NCBI RefSeq assembly: GCF_021608185.1 | Contig: NZ_JAKIHN010000001.1 | Span: 310,001 to 374,000 of the forward strand | Reading direction: 5' to 3' | Origin: Flavobacterium anseongense | GTDB lineage: Bacteria; Bacteroidota; Bacteroidia; Flavobacteriales; Flavobacteriaceae | Length of the DNA stretch: 64,000 nt | Part shown: positions 14,596-25,186 of the stretch, piece by piece | Layout: every line of letters starts with the position of its first letter | Position numbering within the stretch: position 1 is the stretch's first letter | Position numbers and translations under genes: made by a program | The notes under the pieces: model-generated | Database searches by the model: none | The model's input: only the letters and a program-made list of their open reading frames with translations | Told to the model about the DNA's origin: nothing

Positions 14596-16593
14596 CTAGT
14601 CTACATTGTCGTGCAAGAATGAGTTGTTTGAACGCAACTGTGTATCGTCGTTGCTATCAGTTCCTATAGACATTCTTGAGTTTGTCTCAGCTTGAGCATT
14701 ATTTGACAAATCTACTCCAAGACGCTTGTATGCCGGTTCTTTTTCCATTTCTTCAATTTTTGAAGGGTTGTTATGGAATTTATAATTGAACTCTTTTAAT
14801 TTCTTTCTTCTATCGTCAGCTCTGTGTTTCAGGGTTTCTTCGATAGTCATTTCGACAGGTGAAATGTCTTCAAAATGGCTTATGATTGCGCTTGGTTTTT
14901 CAGTAATTTCTACTTTCATGGTGATGTTTAACTCTTCGGCAATTGGCTCTTCAACGATAGCTGCAGCTGCTGGTTTTGAGTTTAACAAATCGTTTTCCAA
15001 CTCCATGTATTCTTCTAAAGAATATTTGATAACGCCTTCTTCGTTGAGTTCAGTCATTGGTACAAATTGCACTGGTTCGTTTACCACGATTTCATTTACT
15101 GATGATTCCGATAAATCGAAAACAATTTTGCTTTCTTCAACTGCTTCAATTTTCTGAACTTCCTCAACTCTTTCGAATGTTGGCATTGCCGGCATATCAA
15201 AAGTGAAGGTGATTTGCTCTTCTTCTTTCTCGATAATTGGTTCAACAACTTTCATTTCTTTAACTTCCGGAGTTGTTACTTTGAAATCGATGTCATTGAT
15301 TGGCGAAACGATTTCAAAAGTTACATCTAAGTTTCTGATGAAATGATTCATAGCAATCAATTCGTTTTCGTCGATAATAGCAGCCGGAGAAACTATTTCT
15401 TCAATTTCAGCAACAGGCGGAGTTTGAATTTCCATCTCATCTTCGATTAATTCGAAAACTATTTTTTCTTCCTTAACTTCGATTACCGGAGTATCAATTG
15501 CTGTGAAAACTTCAACTGGTTTTTGGGTTAAATCGCGCTCTAATTTATGTTCACCATCTAATGAGTGAATAATTTTCTTAGCCTCTGTATTTACAATTCC
15601 GTTTTGCTGCTCCACATTAAAACCTGTAGCAATAATGGTAACCGCAATAGCTTCTCCTAAAGTTTCATCTTCACCAACACCCATAATGATATTGGCATTG
15701 TGTCCGGCTTCGGATTGAATATGGTCATTGATTTCTCCAATTTCGTCAATAGTAATTTCGTTAGAACCCGAAACGATAAGCAACAATACGTTTTTGGCAC
15801 CTGAAATTTTATTGTCATTTAATAATGGAGAATCCAAAGCAGAAATGATGGCTTCTTTTGCACGGTTATCACCAGTTGCAGTAGAAGAACCCATAATCGC
15901 AGTTCCACTATTTGATAAAACAGTTTTAGCGTCTTTTAGATCGATGTTTTGAGTGTAATGGTGTGTAATTACTTCTGCGATTCCACGAGAAGCTGTAGCT
16001 AACACTTCGTCAGCTTTTGAGAATCCTGCTTTGAAACCAAGATTTCCATAAACTTCTCTCAATTTATTGTTATTGATAACAATCAAAGAGTCGACTTGTT
16101 TTCTTAATTTTTCAACACCTAACAATGCTTGTTCAGAACGCACTTTCCCTTCAAATTGAAACGGAATAGTTACGATTCCAACCGTAAGAATATCTCTTTC
16201 TTTAGCAAGTTGTGCAATTACCGGCGCAGCACCTGTTCCGGTTCCACCGCCCATTCCTGCTGTGATGAAAACCATTTTGGTATTGGTATCCAACATTTTT
16301 TCAATGTCGCCAATGCTTTCAATCGCTGATTGGTGTCCAACATCCGGATTTGCTCCTGCACCAAGTCCTTCCGTCAGGTTAACACCTAATTGAATTTTAT
16401 TTGGCACCGGACTATTTTGAAGTGCTTGTGAGTCGGTGTTACAAACGATGAAATCAACGCCTTTGATTCCCTGCTGGAACATGTGATTGATAGCGTTACT
16501 TCCGCCGCCACCAACTCCGATTACTTTAATCACATTTGATTGATTCTTTGGTAAATCAAATGAGATGTTTCCAAATTCTGAGTTGCTTATCAT
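14596..16593 (-). CDS. ftsZ: Cell division protein FtsZ with a long C-terminal extension
   Basis: A 665-residue tubulin-like GTPase that forms the division ring. The GTPase core occupies about residues 20-330, with VIGVGGGGSNAINHM at 25-39, the tubulin signature GGGTGTG at 115-121, and the T7-loop region (FKAGFSKADEVLATA). The remaining ~320 residues are an acidic, Glu/Val/Ile/Pro-rich linker, far longer than in E. coli (383 in total). It ends in a conserved-looking peptide, NNSFLHDNVD, presumably the partner-binding tail (FtsA etc.). It is the last gene of the dcw operon, 76 bases after ftsA. Confidence 0.97.
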   Translation of the reverse strand: MISNSEFGNISFDLPKNQSNVIKVIGVGGGGSNAINHMFQQGIKGVDFIVCNTDSQALQNSPVPNKIQLGVNLTEGLGAGANPDVGHQSAIESIGDIEKMLDTNTKMVFITAGMGGGTGTGAAPVIAQLAKERDILTVGIVTIPFQFEGKVRSEQALLGVEKLRKQVDSLIVINNNKLREVYGNLGFKAGFSKADEVLATASRGIAEVITHHYTQNIDLKDAKTVLSNSGTAIMGSSTATGDNRAKEAIISALDSPLLNDNKISGAKNVLLLIVSGSNEITIDEIGEINDHIQSEAGHNANIIMGVGEDETLGEAIAVTIIATGFNVEQQNGIVNTEAKKIIHSLDGEHKLERDLTQKPVEVFTAIDTPVIEVKEEKIVFELIEDEMEIQTPPVAEIEEIVSPAAIIDENELIAMNHFIRNLDVTFEIVSPINDIDFKVTTPEVKEMKVVEPIIEKEEEQITFTFDMPAMPTFERVEEVQKIEAVEESKIVFDLSESSVNEIVVNEPVQFVPMTELNEEGVIKYSLEEYMELENDLLNSKPAAAAIVEEPIAEELNITMKVEITEKPSAIISHFEDISPVEMTIEETLKHRADDRRKKLKEFNYKFHNNPSKIEEMEKEPAYKRLGVDLSNNAQAETNSRMSIGTDSNDDTQLRSNNSFLHDNVD

Positions 16594-16649
16594 ACTATTT
16601 TGGTTTGTTAGGTATTATATATTCTGTATTTCTTTGTCTTATTTTTTAC

Positions 16650-16670
16650 TTCCATCTTTCCGCTTCCATC
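16650..16670. repeat. Short heptamer word array between ftsA and ftsZ
   Basis: Three consecutive 7-base words (TTCCATC, TTTCCGC, TTCCATC) end at the last bases of ftsA. Confidence 0.5.
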
Positions 16671-18064
16671 TACTCGGCGTTATCTAAAAAGTCTTTAATC
16701 TTTTCAACATAACGGTCAAAAAATGATCTTTTAATTTTGTTTTCTGTTGTTTCAGTTTCAAGGTTGATTTCTTCTTCAATTGCATCGGAAACAGTTTCGA
16801 CTTTTTCTTCTACAACTTGAGTCTGAGCTACTGGTTGAAATGCGGCTTGTCTTGGAGCTTCGACCGCAACTTCTTTCAATTCAATTTTGTAGGCACTATT
16901 TGAATTGTTTTCGATGCTGTTCATCACCAATCCAACTGCTGTTGCAAATAATGGACTTGAAATCTCTTCGCTTGAATTGCCCGCCAAATGCTCGTTTGGA
17001 TAACCAATTCTGGTGTCCATTCCTGTAATATATTCCACCAATTGCTTGATGTGTTTCAATTGCGAACCACCACCTGTTAATACAATTCCGGCAATCAGTT
17101 TCTTGCGTGGATCTTCGTGTCCGTAAGCTTTGATTTCGGTAAAAACCTGCTCGATGATTTCAACAACTCTGGCATGAATTATTTTAGACAAGTTTTTCAA
17201 AGAAATCTCTTTTGGATCTCTTCCTCTCAATCCCGGAATTGATACAATTTCGTTGTCTTTATTTTCACCCGGCCACGCTGAACCGAATTTTGTTTTTAAT
17301 AATTCAGCTTGCTTTTCGATAATTGAACAACCTTCTTTGATATCATCTGTAATTACATTTCCACCAAAAGGTACCACTGCAGTGTGACGAATGATTCCGT
17401 CTTTGAAAATGGCTAAATCTGTTGTTCCTCCACCAATGTCAATCAAAGCAACACCGGCTTCTTTTTCTTCCTGACTCAAAACCGCATCAGCCGAAGCTAA
17501 TGGTTCTAATGTCAATCCGGATAATTCAATGCCTGAACTTTGGATGCATCTTCCCACGTTTCTGATAGAAGACGCTTGTCCAACTACTACATGAAAGCTG
17601 GCTTCCAATCTTCCGCCATACATTCCGATTGGTTCTTTTATTTCAGATTGTCCGTCGATTTTAAATTCTTGTGGCAAAACGTGGATTATTTCCTCTCCCG
17701 GAAGCATCGCCAATTTATTTACCTGATCAATCAACAACTGAATATCTCTACCGCTGATTACTTCTTCAGGGTTTGTTCTGATTACATAATCGGTATGTTG
17801 AATGCTGCGAATGTGTTGTCCTGCAATGCCAACAACCACATCATTAATTTTGTATCCTGAATTTGCTTCTGCCTCAATAACTGCCTGCTGGATAGATTGA
17901 ATAGTTTGGGTAATATTGTTTACCACACCACGAGCAACACCAAGACTTTTGGATTTTCCAACACCTAAAATTTCTAACTTTCCATACTCATTTTTCTTGC
18001 CAATCATGGCAACAATCTTGGTTGTTCCAATGTCTAATCCAACTGCAATATTCTCTTTTTCCAT
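16670..18064 (-). CDS. ftsA: Cell division protein FtsA
   Basis: A 464-residue actin-like ATPase that tethers FtsZ to the membrane. Phosphate-binding motifs are visible: VGLDIGTTKIVAMIG (phosphate 1, residues 7-21), VALIDIGGGTTDLAIF (phosphate 2) and GIVLTGGGSQL (adenosine). The C-terminal ~60 residues are a linker ending in FFDRYVEKIKDFLDNAE, an amphipathic membrane-targeting helix. It lies 6 bases after ftsQ in the dcw operon. Length and motif order are normal for the family. Confidence 0.97.
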   Translation of the reverse strand: MEKENIAVGLDIGTTKIVAMIGKKNEYGKLEILGVGKSKSLGVARGVVNNITQTIQSIQQAVIEAEANSGYKINDVVVGIAGQHIRSIQHTDYVIRTNPEEVISGRDIQLLIDQVNKLAMLPGEEIIHVLPQEFKIDGQSEIKEPIGMYGGRLEASFHVVVGQASSIRNVGRCIQSSGIELSGLTLEPLASADAVLSQEEKEAGVALIDIGGGTTDLAIFKDGIIRHTAVVPFGGNVITDDIKEGCSIIEKQAELLKTKFGSAWPGENKDNEIVSIPGLRGRDPKEISLKNLSKIIHARVVEIIEQVFTEIKAYGHEDPRKKLIAGIVLTGGGSQLKHIKQLVEYITGMDTRIGYPNEHLAGNSSEEISSPLFATAVGLVMNSIENNSNSAYKIELKEVAVEAPRQAAFQPVAQTQVVEEKVETVSDAIEEEINLETETTENKIKRSFFDRYVEKIKDFLDNAE

Positions 18065-18070
18065 AATCTT

Positions 18071-18793
18071 CTATTTAATGCAAACTACTTGCTTAGTAAA
18101 CTTCAGGTTAATCCTTTTGTATTTGTTCAAAGTGCTGTCTGAAACAGCCTTTTGAAAAAACGCTTTATAATTTTTAAATTTCTTGTCGATGTTAATAGCT
18201 CGTCCGAAATCTATTTGAAAATCGTAATTTCTGTTCGCCATAACCAAGCTGCCGTTAGGCAAAACCTGCACACCAATGATGTTTTTTTTCAAAAACTCAT
18301 CTTCATTAATCATCCTTAAAACTTCAGATAATTTTTCTTTTTTTACTACTGTAATTTCCCCCGATAGTAGCGGCACTCTGGCTGTATAATTATCTGATAA
18401 CGGCATCTTATTTCCTTCATAATCAATATAAAAAGAACCTGCCTCATCGAATACTCTTCCTACTGGTGTTTTTTGTTTCACCACCGCTTTTAAAACACCA
18501 TCAACACTGACAAACACATCCGCTTTCTGGATCATTTCCTGTTTGTTGATAGAAGCTTCCAATTTCTTCAAATCTAAATCAACTTTATTGATTGTTTTTA
18601 GGTCTTGATTTTTTTCTATTAACAATTTATTAACCATTTCGGGCTTCAAAAAAAGCGTGCTTTCGCCGACAAAAACAACCTCTGTTTTCTTAATTTTTCG
18701 ATGCTCATTTCTATAAGAAGTAAACGAAAACAGGGCGATTACAACTATAATCATCAATACTAATCGAATATTTGTCCAAGTGAAAATCTTCAT
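18071..18793 (-). CDS. ftsQ: Cell division protein FtsQ
   Basis: A 240-residue bitopic membrane protein: a short cytoplasmic start, one membrane segment (about 10-26, LVLMIIVVIALFSFTSY), then a POTRA-like and beta domain in the periplasm. FtsQ links the FtsZ ring to the late divisome (FtsL/FtsI/FtsW). Sequence conservation is weak in this family; the call rests on the single TM plus POTRA layout and on its place between murC and ftsA. It overlaps murC by 4 bases. Confidence 0.9.
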   Translation of the reverse strand: MKIFTWTNIRLVLMIIVVIALFSFTSYRNEHRKIKKTEVVFVGESTLFLKPEMVNKLLIEKNQDLKTINKVDLDLKKLEASINKQEMIQKADVFVSVDGVLKAVVKQKTPVGRVFDEAGSFYIDYEGNKMPLSDNYTARVPLLSGEITVVKKEKLSEVLRMINEDEFLKKNIIGVQVLPNGSLVMANRNYDFQIDFGRAINIDKKFKNYKAFFQKAVSDSTLNKYKRINLKFTKQVVCIK

Positions 18794-20130
18794 GATAATG
18801 CTTGTTTAATTTTTGGAACTAATTCACCAATATCTCCGGCGCCAATCGTCACAATTATTTTAGCGTCACTTTTTAAAATTGTCGGAATTAAATCCGTTTT
18901 TGAAACCAATATTTTATTTGGATTTTCCATTTTGGAAAGCAGCCAGCTTGAAGTAATTCCTTCCATTGGTAATTCGCGTGCCGGATAAATATCTAAAAAC
19001 AAAATTTCGTCAAATTGCGATAAGCTTTTGGCAAAATCATCGGCAAAATCTTTGGTTCTGCTGAACAAATGCGGTTGAAAAATCGCCAGTACTTTTTCAT
19101 TCGGATACAATTCGCGAACTGCCTGATGCACTGCATTAATTTCAGTTGGATGATGAGCATAATCATCAATATAAACGAGATTTTCATTCTTAATCTGATA
19201 CGAAAACCGGCGTTGGATTCCTTTAAATGAAGCCATAGCTTTAGCGATGGTCTTGGTTGGGGAACCAAAAGTTTTAGCCATCGCTAAAGCCATCATGGCA
19301 TTCATTAAATTGTGTCTTCCGGGTAAACCGAACTGTATATTTTCAATTGTTTCGGATGGCGTTTGCACATCGAAAACATAATATCCATTTTCAATTCTGA
19401 TGTTAAACGCTTTGAAAGTTGCATCTTCATCAATTCCGACAGTTAATCCTTCTAACTGTAAACCTTTTGGAACAAATATTTTGGTTTTGTCTTCAACTTT
19501 ATCAGCAAACTCTCTAAAGGAATCTTCAATCGCATTTTTATCGCCATAAATATCCAAATGGTCAGCATCCATTGATGTTACACAGGCAATATTTGGATGC
19601 AGATGCAGGAACGAACGGTCGAACTCATCGGCTTCAACTACAGTAACCGTTTTTCCGTTTCCAATTAAATTGGAATGATAATTTTCTACAATTCCGCCAA
19701 TAAATGCCGTGACATCGGTACCACATTCGTATAAAATATGACCAAGAATACTGGATGTTGTTGTTTTTCCGTGCGTTCCGGCAACGGCGAAACAAAAAGT
19801 GTCTTTGGTAATAATTCCCAAGACTTCGGCTCGTTTTTTTACAACATAGTCTCTTTCATTAAAATAATTCCATTCCGAATGTGAAATTGGAACCGCCGGT
19901 GTGATAATAACCAACGTGTTTTCGACATAATAATCTGCCGGAATTAAGTTGATATTGTCTTCAAAATGGATCGACATTCCACCAGCTATCAATTCATCCG
20001 TAAGCATGGTTGGCGTTTTGTCGTAACCCGAAACATTTTTTCCAATGTTTTGGAAATACCGAGCCAAAGCACTCATTCCGATGCCACCAATTCCGATGAA
20101 ATAGACGTTATGTATTTGGTTTAGATTCAC
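18790..20130 (-). CDS. murC: UDP-N-acetylmuramate--L-alanine ligase
   Basis: A 446-residue ATP-dependent ligase adding L-Ala to UDP-MurNAc in the cytoplasm. Rossmann motif FIGIGGIGMSALA lies at 11-23 (nucleotide-sugar binding), the ATP P-loop GTHGKTTTSS at 118-127, and the ligase-family segments DDYAHHPTEI and FQPHLFSRT further on. It is adjacent to murG (no gap) and overlaps ftsQ by 4 bases, so all three are translated together. Confidence 0.97.
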   Translation of the reverse strand: MNLNQIHNVYFIGIGGIGMSALARYFQNIGKNVSGYDKTPTMLTDELIAGGMSIHFEDNINLIPADYYVENTLVIITPAVPISHSEWNYFNERDYVVKKRAEVLGIITKDTFCFAVAGTHGKTTTSSILGHILYECGTDVTAFIGGIVENYHSNLIGNGKTVTVVEADEFDRSFLHLHPNIACVTSMDADHLDIYGDKNAIEDSFREFADKVEDKTKIFVPKGLQLEGLTVGIDEDATFKAFNIRIENGYYVFDVQTPSETIENIQFGLPGRHNLMNAMMALAMAKTFGSPTKTIAKAMASFKGIQRRFSYQIKNENLVYIDDYAHHPTEINAVHQAVRELYPNEKVLAIFQPHLFSRTKDFADDFAKSLSQFDEILFLDIYPARELPMEGITSSWLLSKMENPNKILVSKTDLIPTILKSDAKIIVTIGAGDIGELVPKIKQALS

Positions 20131-21222
20131 TTATTTTATCAACTTAACTATTTGTTCAACTATGTCTTTTGTAGCGTTTGGCTTAGCCAGTTTTTTGATG
20201 TTTTCGCTTAATTCTTTTTGCAAATTTTCATTGAAAATTAAATTCGAAAATATCGGTTCGAAGGTGAAATCCAATTCACTTTCTTTAATCAAAATGGCTC
20301 CTTTTTTATCTACAATTGCTTTGGCATTTTTGGTCTGATGGTCCTCGGCTACATTGGGTGACGGAATAAAAATTACCGGTTTCCCAACTAAACACAACTC
20401 GGAGACTGATGAAGCTCCGGCTCGAGAGATTACAAAATCTGCGGCAGCGTAAACCAAATCCATTCGGTCTATAAACGAAACCACTTGTACTAGCTGGCCA
20501 TCAGAAAAATGATTGTAATCGTGATAATACAATTTGCCACATTGCCAGATAATCTGAATGTCTTTTGAAACCAAATTGTAAATTTCTTTTTCAATCAATT
20601 GATTTAATCTTCTTGCACCCAAACTTCCGCCAAGTACCAAGAGCGTTTTTTTATTTGGATTTAAATTAAAATGCTTAATGGCTTCTTTACGTTTAGAATC
20701 AATTTCCAATAAATCCTGACGAACCGGATTTCCTGTGATAACAATTTTCTCTTTTGGGAAAAACCGCTCTAAATTTTCATAAGCCACACAAATTGTATTG
20801 GCCTTTTTACTTAACAACTTATTCGTAATTCCCGGATAGGAATTTTGCTCCTGAATCACCGTTGGAATCTTCATCATGTTTGCCATCTGTAATAAAGGGC
20901 CACTGGCAAAACCGCCTGTTCCAATTACGACATCAGGTTTGAATGCTTTTAATATTTTTCGGGATGTCAACAAACTGCTTGTCACTTTCAGCGGAAACAT
21001 CAGGTTTTGCAAGGTTAGTTTTCGTTGTAAACCTGCAATCCAAAGTCCTTCAATTTCATAGCCTGCCTGTGGTACTTTTTGCATTTCCATTTTATCTTCG
21101 GCACCAACAAAAAGAAATTCAGCATCGGGAAAACGCAATTTTAATTCATTGGCAATAGCAATCGCCGGGTAGATATGCCCACCGGTTCCGCCACCACTTA
21201 ATATGAATTTGAGCTTTCTCAT
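20131..21222 (-). CDS. murG: Undecaprenyldiphospho-muramoylpentapeptide beta-N-acetylglucosaminyltransferase
   Basis: A 363-residue GT-B glycosyltransferase that makes lipid II from lipid I on the inner face of the membrane. Motifs are [19 protein letters not shown] near the N-terminus (G-loop 1), [28 protein letters not shown] and the acceptor/donor segment [17 protein letters not shown] with [16 protein letters not shown]. It sits between ftsW (1-base gap) and murC (adjacent). Confidence 0.97.
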   Translation of the reverse strand: MRKLKFILSGGGTGGHIYPAIAIANELKLRFPDAEFLFVGAEDKMEMQKVPQAGYEIEGLWIAGLQRKLTLQNLMFPLKVTSSLLTSRKILKAFKPDVVIGTGGFASGPLLQMANMMKIPTVIQEQNSYPGITNKLLSKKANTICVAYENLERFFPKEKIVITGNPVRQDLLEIDSKRKEAIKHFNLNPNKKTLLVLGGSLGARRLNQLIEKEIYNLVSKDIQIIWQCGKLYYHDYNHFSDGQLVQVVSFIDRMDLVYAAADFVISRAGASSVSELCLVGKPVIFIPSPNVAEDHQTKNAKAIVDKKGAILIKESELDFTFEPIFSNLIFNENLQKELSENIKKLAKPNATKDIVEQIVKLIK

Positions 21223-21223
21223 T

Positions 21224-22513
21224 TTATTTTTTATTTAAAACAGCACTCATTGGATTTGCTGTATCTACAATTGAAAAATCTTCCAATTCTGCTTCTTCAT
21301 CTTCCTGCAATTGTTTATCGATTAGCTTTTGTAGAGCGTCTTCACGTTTTTGTTTTTCAGCTTGTTCTTCTGCTATTTCTTCTTCTTTTTTGGTCACACT
21401 TAAAATAATTCCAAGTGCAATACACGTCATCCAAATAGAACTTCCTCCACTACTAATCAAAGGCAATGTTTGTCCGGTAACAGGTAACAATTCTACAGCT
21501 ACAGCCATATTGGTCATCGCCTGAAAAATTATGGGAAAACCCAAGCCGACGACGACGAGTTTTCCGAAAAGCGTGTTGGATTTATGTGCAGCGACAACAA
21601 ATCTGAATAATAATAATAGATATAATCCCAAGACACATAATCCGCCAACTAATCCGTATTCTTCCACAATAATGGCGTAGATAAAATCGGAAGATGATTG
21701 TGGCAGGAAGTTTTTCTGTACGCTTTTTCCGGGACCAAGTCCGTAAATTCCACCTGAAGCAATAGCTATTTTTGCCTTTTCGATTTGATAATCATCTTCA
21801 TCGGGCTTGTCGCTGGTAAAGTTGTCAATACGGGCAATCCAAGTATCAACACGATTTGGAAATGCATCCGGGAAAGCTTTGGCTACTAATATGAAAAATG
21901 TCAATCCTATAATTCCAGCTCCGACTATGATTCCGATATATTTCAACGGGTATTTTCCAATAAAAACCAACATCAATACCATTGAGAATATTAAAGCAGC
22001 TGTAGATAAATTTGCCGGAAGAATAAAAATTAAGGTAATAAAAACCGGCGTCCACAATTCCCAAAGTGAGTTTTGGAACGTGATTGGAGTTTCTCTTTTC
22101 TTGGATAAATAGCGTGCTACAAAAACATACAGCACGATTGAGGCCAGTGTAGAAGTTTGAAACGTAATGCCAATGAACGGAATCTGAATCCATCGACTCG
22201 CGTTGGCCCCTTCGATTATCGTTCCTTTTAGCAAGGTGTAAATCAGTAAAATCCAAACAACGGGCAATAGAATTTTGGAAATTGTTTTGAAGTAATGATA
22301 TGGAACTTTATGGACTTTATAAAGAATAAAAAATCCAACGAGAACTTGGGCTGCATGCTTCAGTAAATAAGTAAATGCATTTCCTGAACCATGACGCATA
22401 TAGGCCAAATTGCTGCTCGCGCTAAAAACAGGCATAAACGAAAATAGCGCCAACAAGGCAACGAATGCCCAGATGACTTTATCTCCTTTTAAGCTGTTTA
22501 TTAGTTCTTTCAT
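21224..22513 (-). CDS. ftsW: Septal peptidoglycan polymerase FtsW (SEDS family)
   Basis: A 429-residue polytopic membrane protein with about 9-10 transmembrane segments. SEDS signatures include [40 protein letters not shown] and the conserved [14 protein letters not shown] near residue 345. It polymerises lipid II glycan strands at the septum with FtsI. The C-terminal ~55 residues form a charged, Glu/Gln/Lys-rich cytoplasmic tail. The 83-bp gap before it carries two opposed heptamer arrays, the largest gap within the operon. Confidence 0.96.
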   Translation of the reverse strand: MKELINSLKGDKVIWAFVALLALFSFMPVFSASSNLAYMRHGSGNAFTYLLKHAAQVLVGFFILYKVHKVPYHYFKTISKILLPVVWILLIYTLLKGTIIEGANASRWIQIPFIGITFQTSTLASIVLYVFVARYLSKKRETPITFQNSLWELWTPVFITLIFILPANLSTAALIFSMVLMLVFIGKYPLKYIGIIVGAGIIGLTFFILVAKAFPDAFPNRVDTWIARIDNFTSDKPDEDDYQIEKAKIAIASGGIYGLGPGKSVQKNFLPQSSSDFIYAIIVEEYGLVGGLCVLGLYLLLLFRFVVAAHKSNTLFGKLVVVGLGFPIIFQAMTNMAVAVELLPVTGQTLPLISSGGSSIWMTCIALGIILSVTKKEEEIAEEQAEKQKREDALQKLIDKQLQEDEEAELEDFSIVDTANPMSAVLNKK

Positions 22514-22515
22514 TT

Positions 22516-22592
22516 TTTTAGCTTTTAGCTATCAGCGGTTAGCCTTTAGCTTTTTATATTTTGCTAACAGCTAATTGCTGATTGCTGATTGC
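22516..22592. repeat. Opposed heptamer word arrays between murD and ftsW
   Basis: Five heptamers of the form NNTTAGC at 22516-22550 and four of the form GCTAANN/GCTGATT plus GC at 22563-22592, separated by an AT-rich dozen bases. The two blocks are roughly inverted copies and could fold on the mRNA just before the ftsW start codon. Confidence 0.85.
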
Positions 22593-22596
22593 TTTT

Positions 22597-23931
22597 TTAC
22601 AAATTCTTTACCGCTGCTTTAAATTGATTTCCTCTGTCTTCGTAATTTTGAAATAAATCGAAACTTGCGCAGGCCGGAGATAATAGAACTGCATCACCTT
22701 TTTCTGCAATATGCATAGCCGTAACTACAGCGTCACGCATATTATCCACTTCGACCATCATATCAACTACATTTCCGAAAGCATCGATTATTTTTTTGTT
22801 ATCGACACCAAGACAAATGATTGCTTTTACTTTTTCGCGAACTAACGACATGATTTCGCTGTAATCATTTCCTTTATCAACACCACCGACAATCCAAACG
22901 GTTGGCACTGTCATGCTGTCTAAAGCAAAGAAAGTAGCGTTTACATTGGTCGCTTTGCTATCATTGATGTATTGCACATTTTGGATTTTGAGTACTTTTT
23001 CCAAACGATGTTCTACACCTTGAAAATTGGATAAGCTTTCACGAATCGTTTCTTTTCTGATTTTCATCAGCTGTGCTACAGAGGTTGCTGCCATAGCGTT
23101 TTTCATGTTGTGCTTTCCTTCCAGAGAAACTTCTCCGGTTTTCATTTCAAATTCTTCGTTGTTGATGATGATGTCCATAGTGTCGTTTTTTATAAATGCT
23201 CCGTTTTCAAATGTTTTTGTCAATGAAAAAGGAATTAATTGTGCTTTTGTTTTGTTTGTTTTGAACCATTCTGAAATCGCTTCATCATCGGCGTCATAGA
23301 TGAAAAAATCATTCTCGGTTTGGTTCATTGTTATTCTGAATTTTGATGCTATATAGTTTTCATATTTATATTCATATCTGTCCAAATGATCCGGACTTAT
23401 ATTTGTTATTATGGCTATGTCCGGTCTGTATTTTATGATTCCATCTAATTGAAAACTGCTCAATTCCAACACATAGCAATCGTAATTTTCTTCGGCAACC
23501 TGCCAGGCGAAACTCTTACCAATGTTTCCTGCTAACCCAACATTCAATCCGCCTTGTTTCAGCAAATGATAGGCTAACATTGTTGTTGTTGTTTTGCCGT
23601 TGCTTCCTGTAATTCCGATGGTTTTTGCCTTGGTAAACTGGACTGCAAATTCAATTTCAGAAATCACCGGAATTCCCTTTTCTATCAGCTTTTTTACTAT
23701 TGGTGCCTTTTCAGGAATTCCAGGACTTTTCATTACCACATCAGCATTCAGAATCAGGCTTTCGGTATGGGTTTCGTCTTCCCATTTAATCTCATATTGT
23801 TTAAGAACTTCTCTGTAATTGTCTTTTATTTGTCCATAGTCGGAAACAAAAACATCGTATCCTTGTTTCTTCCCCAAAATGGCTGTTCCCACGCCACTTT
23901 CTCCACCACCAAGTATTACCAATCGTTGCAT
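22597..23931 (-). CDS. murD: UDP-N-acetylmuramoylalanine--D-glutamate ligase
   Basis: A 444-residue Mur ligase. The N-terminal sugar-nucleotide domain starts [19 protein letters not shown], the P-loop GSNGKTTTT lies at 109-117, and the C-terminal domain contains VEHRLEKV, NDSKATNVNAT and LLSPACASFDLF. I start at the ATG of MQRLV, whose A is the last base of the mraY TAA (TAATG coupling); an upstream ATG at 23988 would add 19 residues in the mraY frame and is rejected. It adds D-Glu in peptidoglycan precursor synthesis. Confidence 0.97.
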   Translation of the reverse strand: MQRLVILGGGESGVGTAILGKKQGYDVFVSDYGQIKDNYREVLKQYEIKWEDETHTESLILNADVVMKSPGIPEKAPIVKKLIEKGIPVISEIEFAVQFTKAKTIGITGSNGKTTTTMLAYHLLKQGGLNVGLAGNIGKSFAWQVAEENYDCYVLELSSFQLDGIIKYRPDIAIITNISPDHLDRYEYKYENYIASKFRITMNQTENDFFIYDADDEAISEWFKTNKTKAQLIPFSLTKTFENGAFIKNDTMDIIINNEEFEMKTGEVSLEGKHNMKNAMAATSVAQLMKIRKETIRESLSNFQGVEHRLEKVLKIQNVQYINDSKATNVNATFFALDSMTVPTVWIVGGVDKGNDYSEIMSLVREKVKAIICLGVDNKKIIDAFGNVVDMMVEVDNMRDAVVTAMHIAEKGDAVLLSPACASFDLFQNYEDRGNQFKAAVKNL

Positions 23932-25157
23932 TATCTCAGTTTTAATGTCACAATAGAAACTATAGCCAATAGAATTGCTACAATCCAAAAACGGGTAACA
24001 ATTTTACTTTCGTGATATCCTTTCTTTTGGTAATGATGATGCAATGGCGACATGAGAAAAATTCGCCTTCCTTCCCCAAAACGTTTCTTAGTGTATTTGA
24101 AATAAGAAACCTGTAAAATCACTGATAAATTTTCGGCGAAAAAGATGGCGCACAATACCGGTAATAACATTTCTTTTCTAACAGAAATAGCTAAGACCGC
24201 GATGATTCCACCGATGGTTAAACTTCCTGTATCACCCATAAACACCGTTGCCGGGAAGGAATTGTACCAAAGAAATCCGATTAGTGCTCCAACAAAAGCC
24301 GAAATAAAAACCGTCATTTCTCCTGAATTAGGAATGTACATGATATTCAGATAGCTTGAAAGAATAACGTTACCCGAAACGAAGGCAAAAATTCCGAGAG
24401 CGAGTACCGAAATAGCAGAAGTTCCAGCGGCTAAGCCATCAATTCCATCAGTTAAATTGGCTCCGTTTGAAACCGCTGTAATGATAAAAATTACGATTGG
24501 AATAAAAACCAACCAAGCCCAATTTTCATAACCATCGCCAGTCCATTCGATGATTTTGGCATAATCTAATTCGTTGTTTTTAGTAAACGGAATTGTGGTA
24601 ACTGTAGATTTGATTTCAGCAGGTGTTTCTTTAATAACGTTCTCCGTTTGATTGAAAGAAATCGGCGTAGATGATCTTTCTCTAACTGTTACATTTGGAT
24701 TAAAATATAACACCGAACCAACAACCAAACCTAAACCAACCTGACCAACTACTTTGAAAATTCCTTTTAAACCCTGCTTGTCTTTTTTGAAAATTTTGAT
24801 GTAATCATCAATGAATCCTATGGTTCCCATCCAAAGTGTGGTTACTACCAAAAGGATGATGTAGATATTATTCAGTTTGGTTAGCAATAAAACCGGAATC
24901 AAAGTAGCAATGATGATGATTAATCCACCCATTGTTGGCGTTCCTGCTTTTTGAGTTTGACCTTCTAAACCAAGCTCTCTTACGGTTTCACCTACTTGTT
25001 GATTTCTCAGGAAAGTGATGATTTTTTTTCCGTAAATGGTTGAAATCATTAGCGAAAGTATCAACGCTAAAGCCGAACGAAAAGTGATATATTGGAAAAC
25101 TCCTGCTCCAGGAATGTCCATTGTTTTGTCGAGGTATTCAAATAAGTAATATAGCAT
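23931..25157 (-). CDS. mraY: Phospho-N-acetylmuramoyl-pentapeptide-transferase
   Basis: A 408-residue polytopic membrane enzyme that transfers phospho-MurNAc-pentapeptide to undecaprenyl phosphate (lipid I). Motifs are [29 protein letters not shown] (catalytic Asp pair), [12 protein letters not shown] and the histidine motif [11 protein letters not shown]. It is ~48 residues longer than E. coli MraY, mainly through a hydrophilic insert around residues 175-215, a feature I associate with Bacteroidetes MraY. The stop codon overlaps the murD start by one base. A 13-bp sequence is repeated at 16-bp spacing just before its ATG. Confidence 0.97.
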   Translation of the reverse strand: MLYYLFEYLDKTMDIPGAGVFQYITFRSALALILSLMISTIYGKKIITFLRNQQVGETVRELGLEGQTQKAGTPTMGGLIIIIATLIPVLLLTKLNNIYIILLVVTTLWMGTIGFIDDYIKIFKKDKQGLKGIFKVVGQVGLGLVVGSVLYFNPNVTVRERSSTPISFNQTENVIKETPAEIKSTVTTIPFTKNNELDYAKIIEWTGDGYENWAWLVFIPIVIFIITAVSNGANLTDGIDGLAAGTSAISVLALGIFAFVSGNVILSSYLNIMYIPNSGEMTVFISAFVGALIGFLWYNSFPATVFMGDTGSLTIGGIIAVLAISVRKEMLLPVLCAIFFAENLSVILQVSYFKYTKKRFGEGRRIFLMSPLHHHYQKKGYHESKIVTRFWIVAILLAIVSIVTLKLR

Positions 25158-25186
25158 ATTCGGTTATTTGTTAATTCGGTTATTTG
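25158..25186. repeat. Octamer-type repeat spanning the murE stop and mraY start
   Basis: ATTCGGTTATTTG occurs twice with 16-base (2 x 8) spacing. The second copy includes the murE stop codon, and the first ends next to the mraY ATG. Confidence 0.7.
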
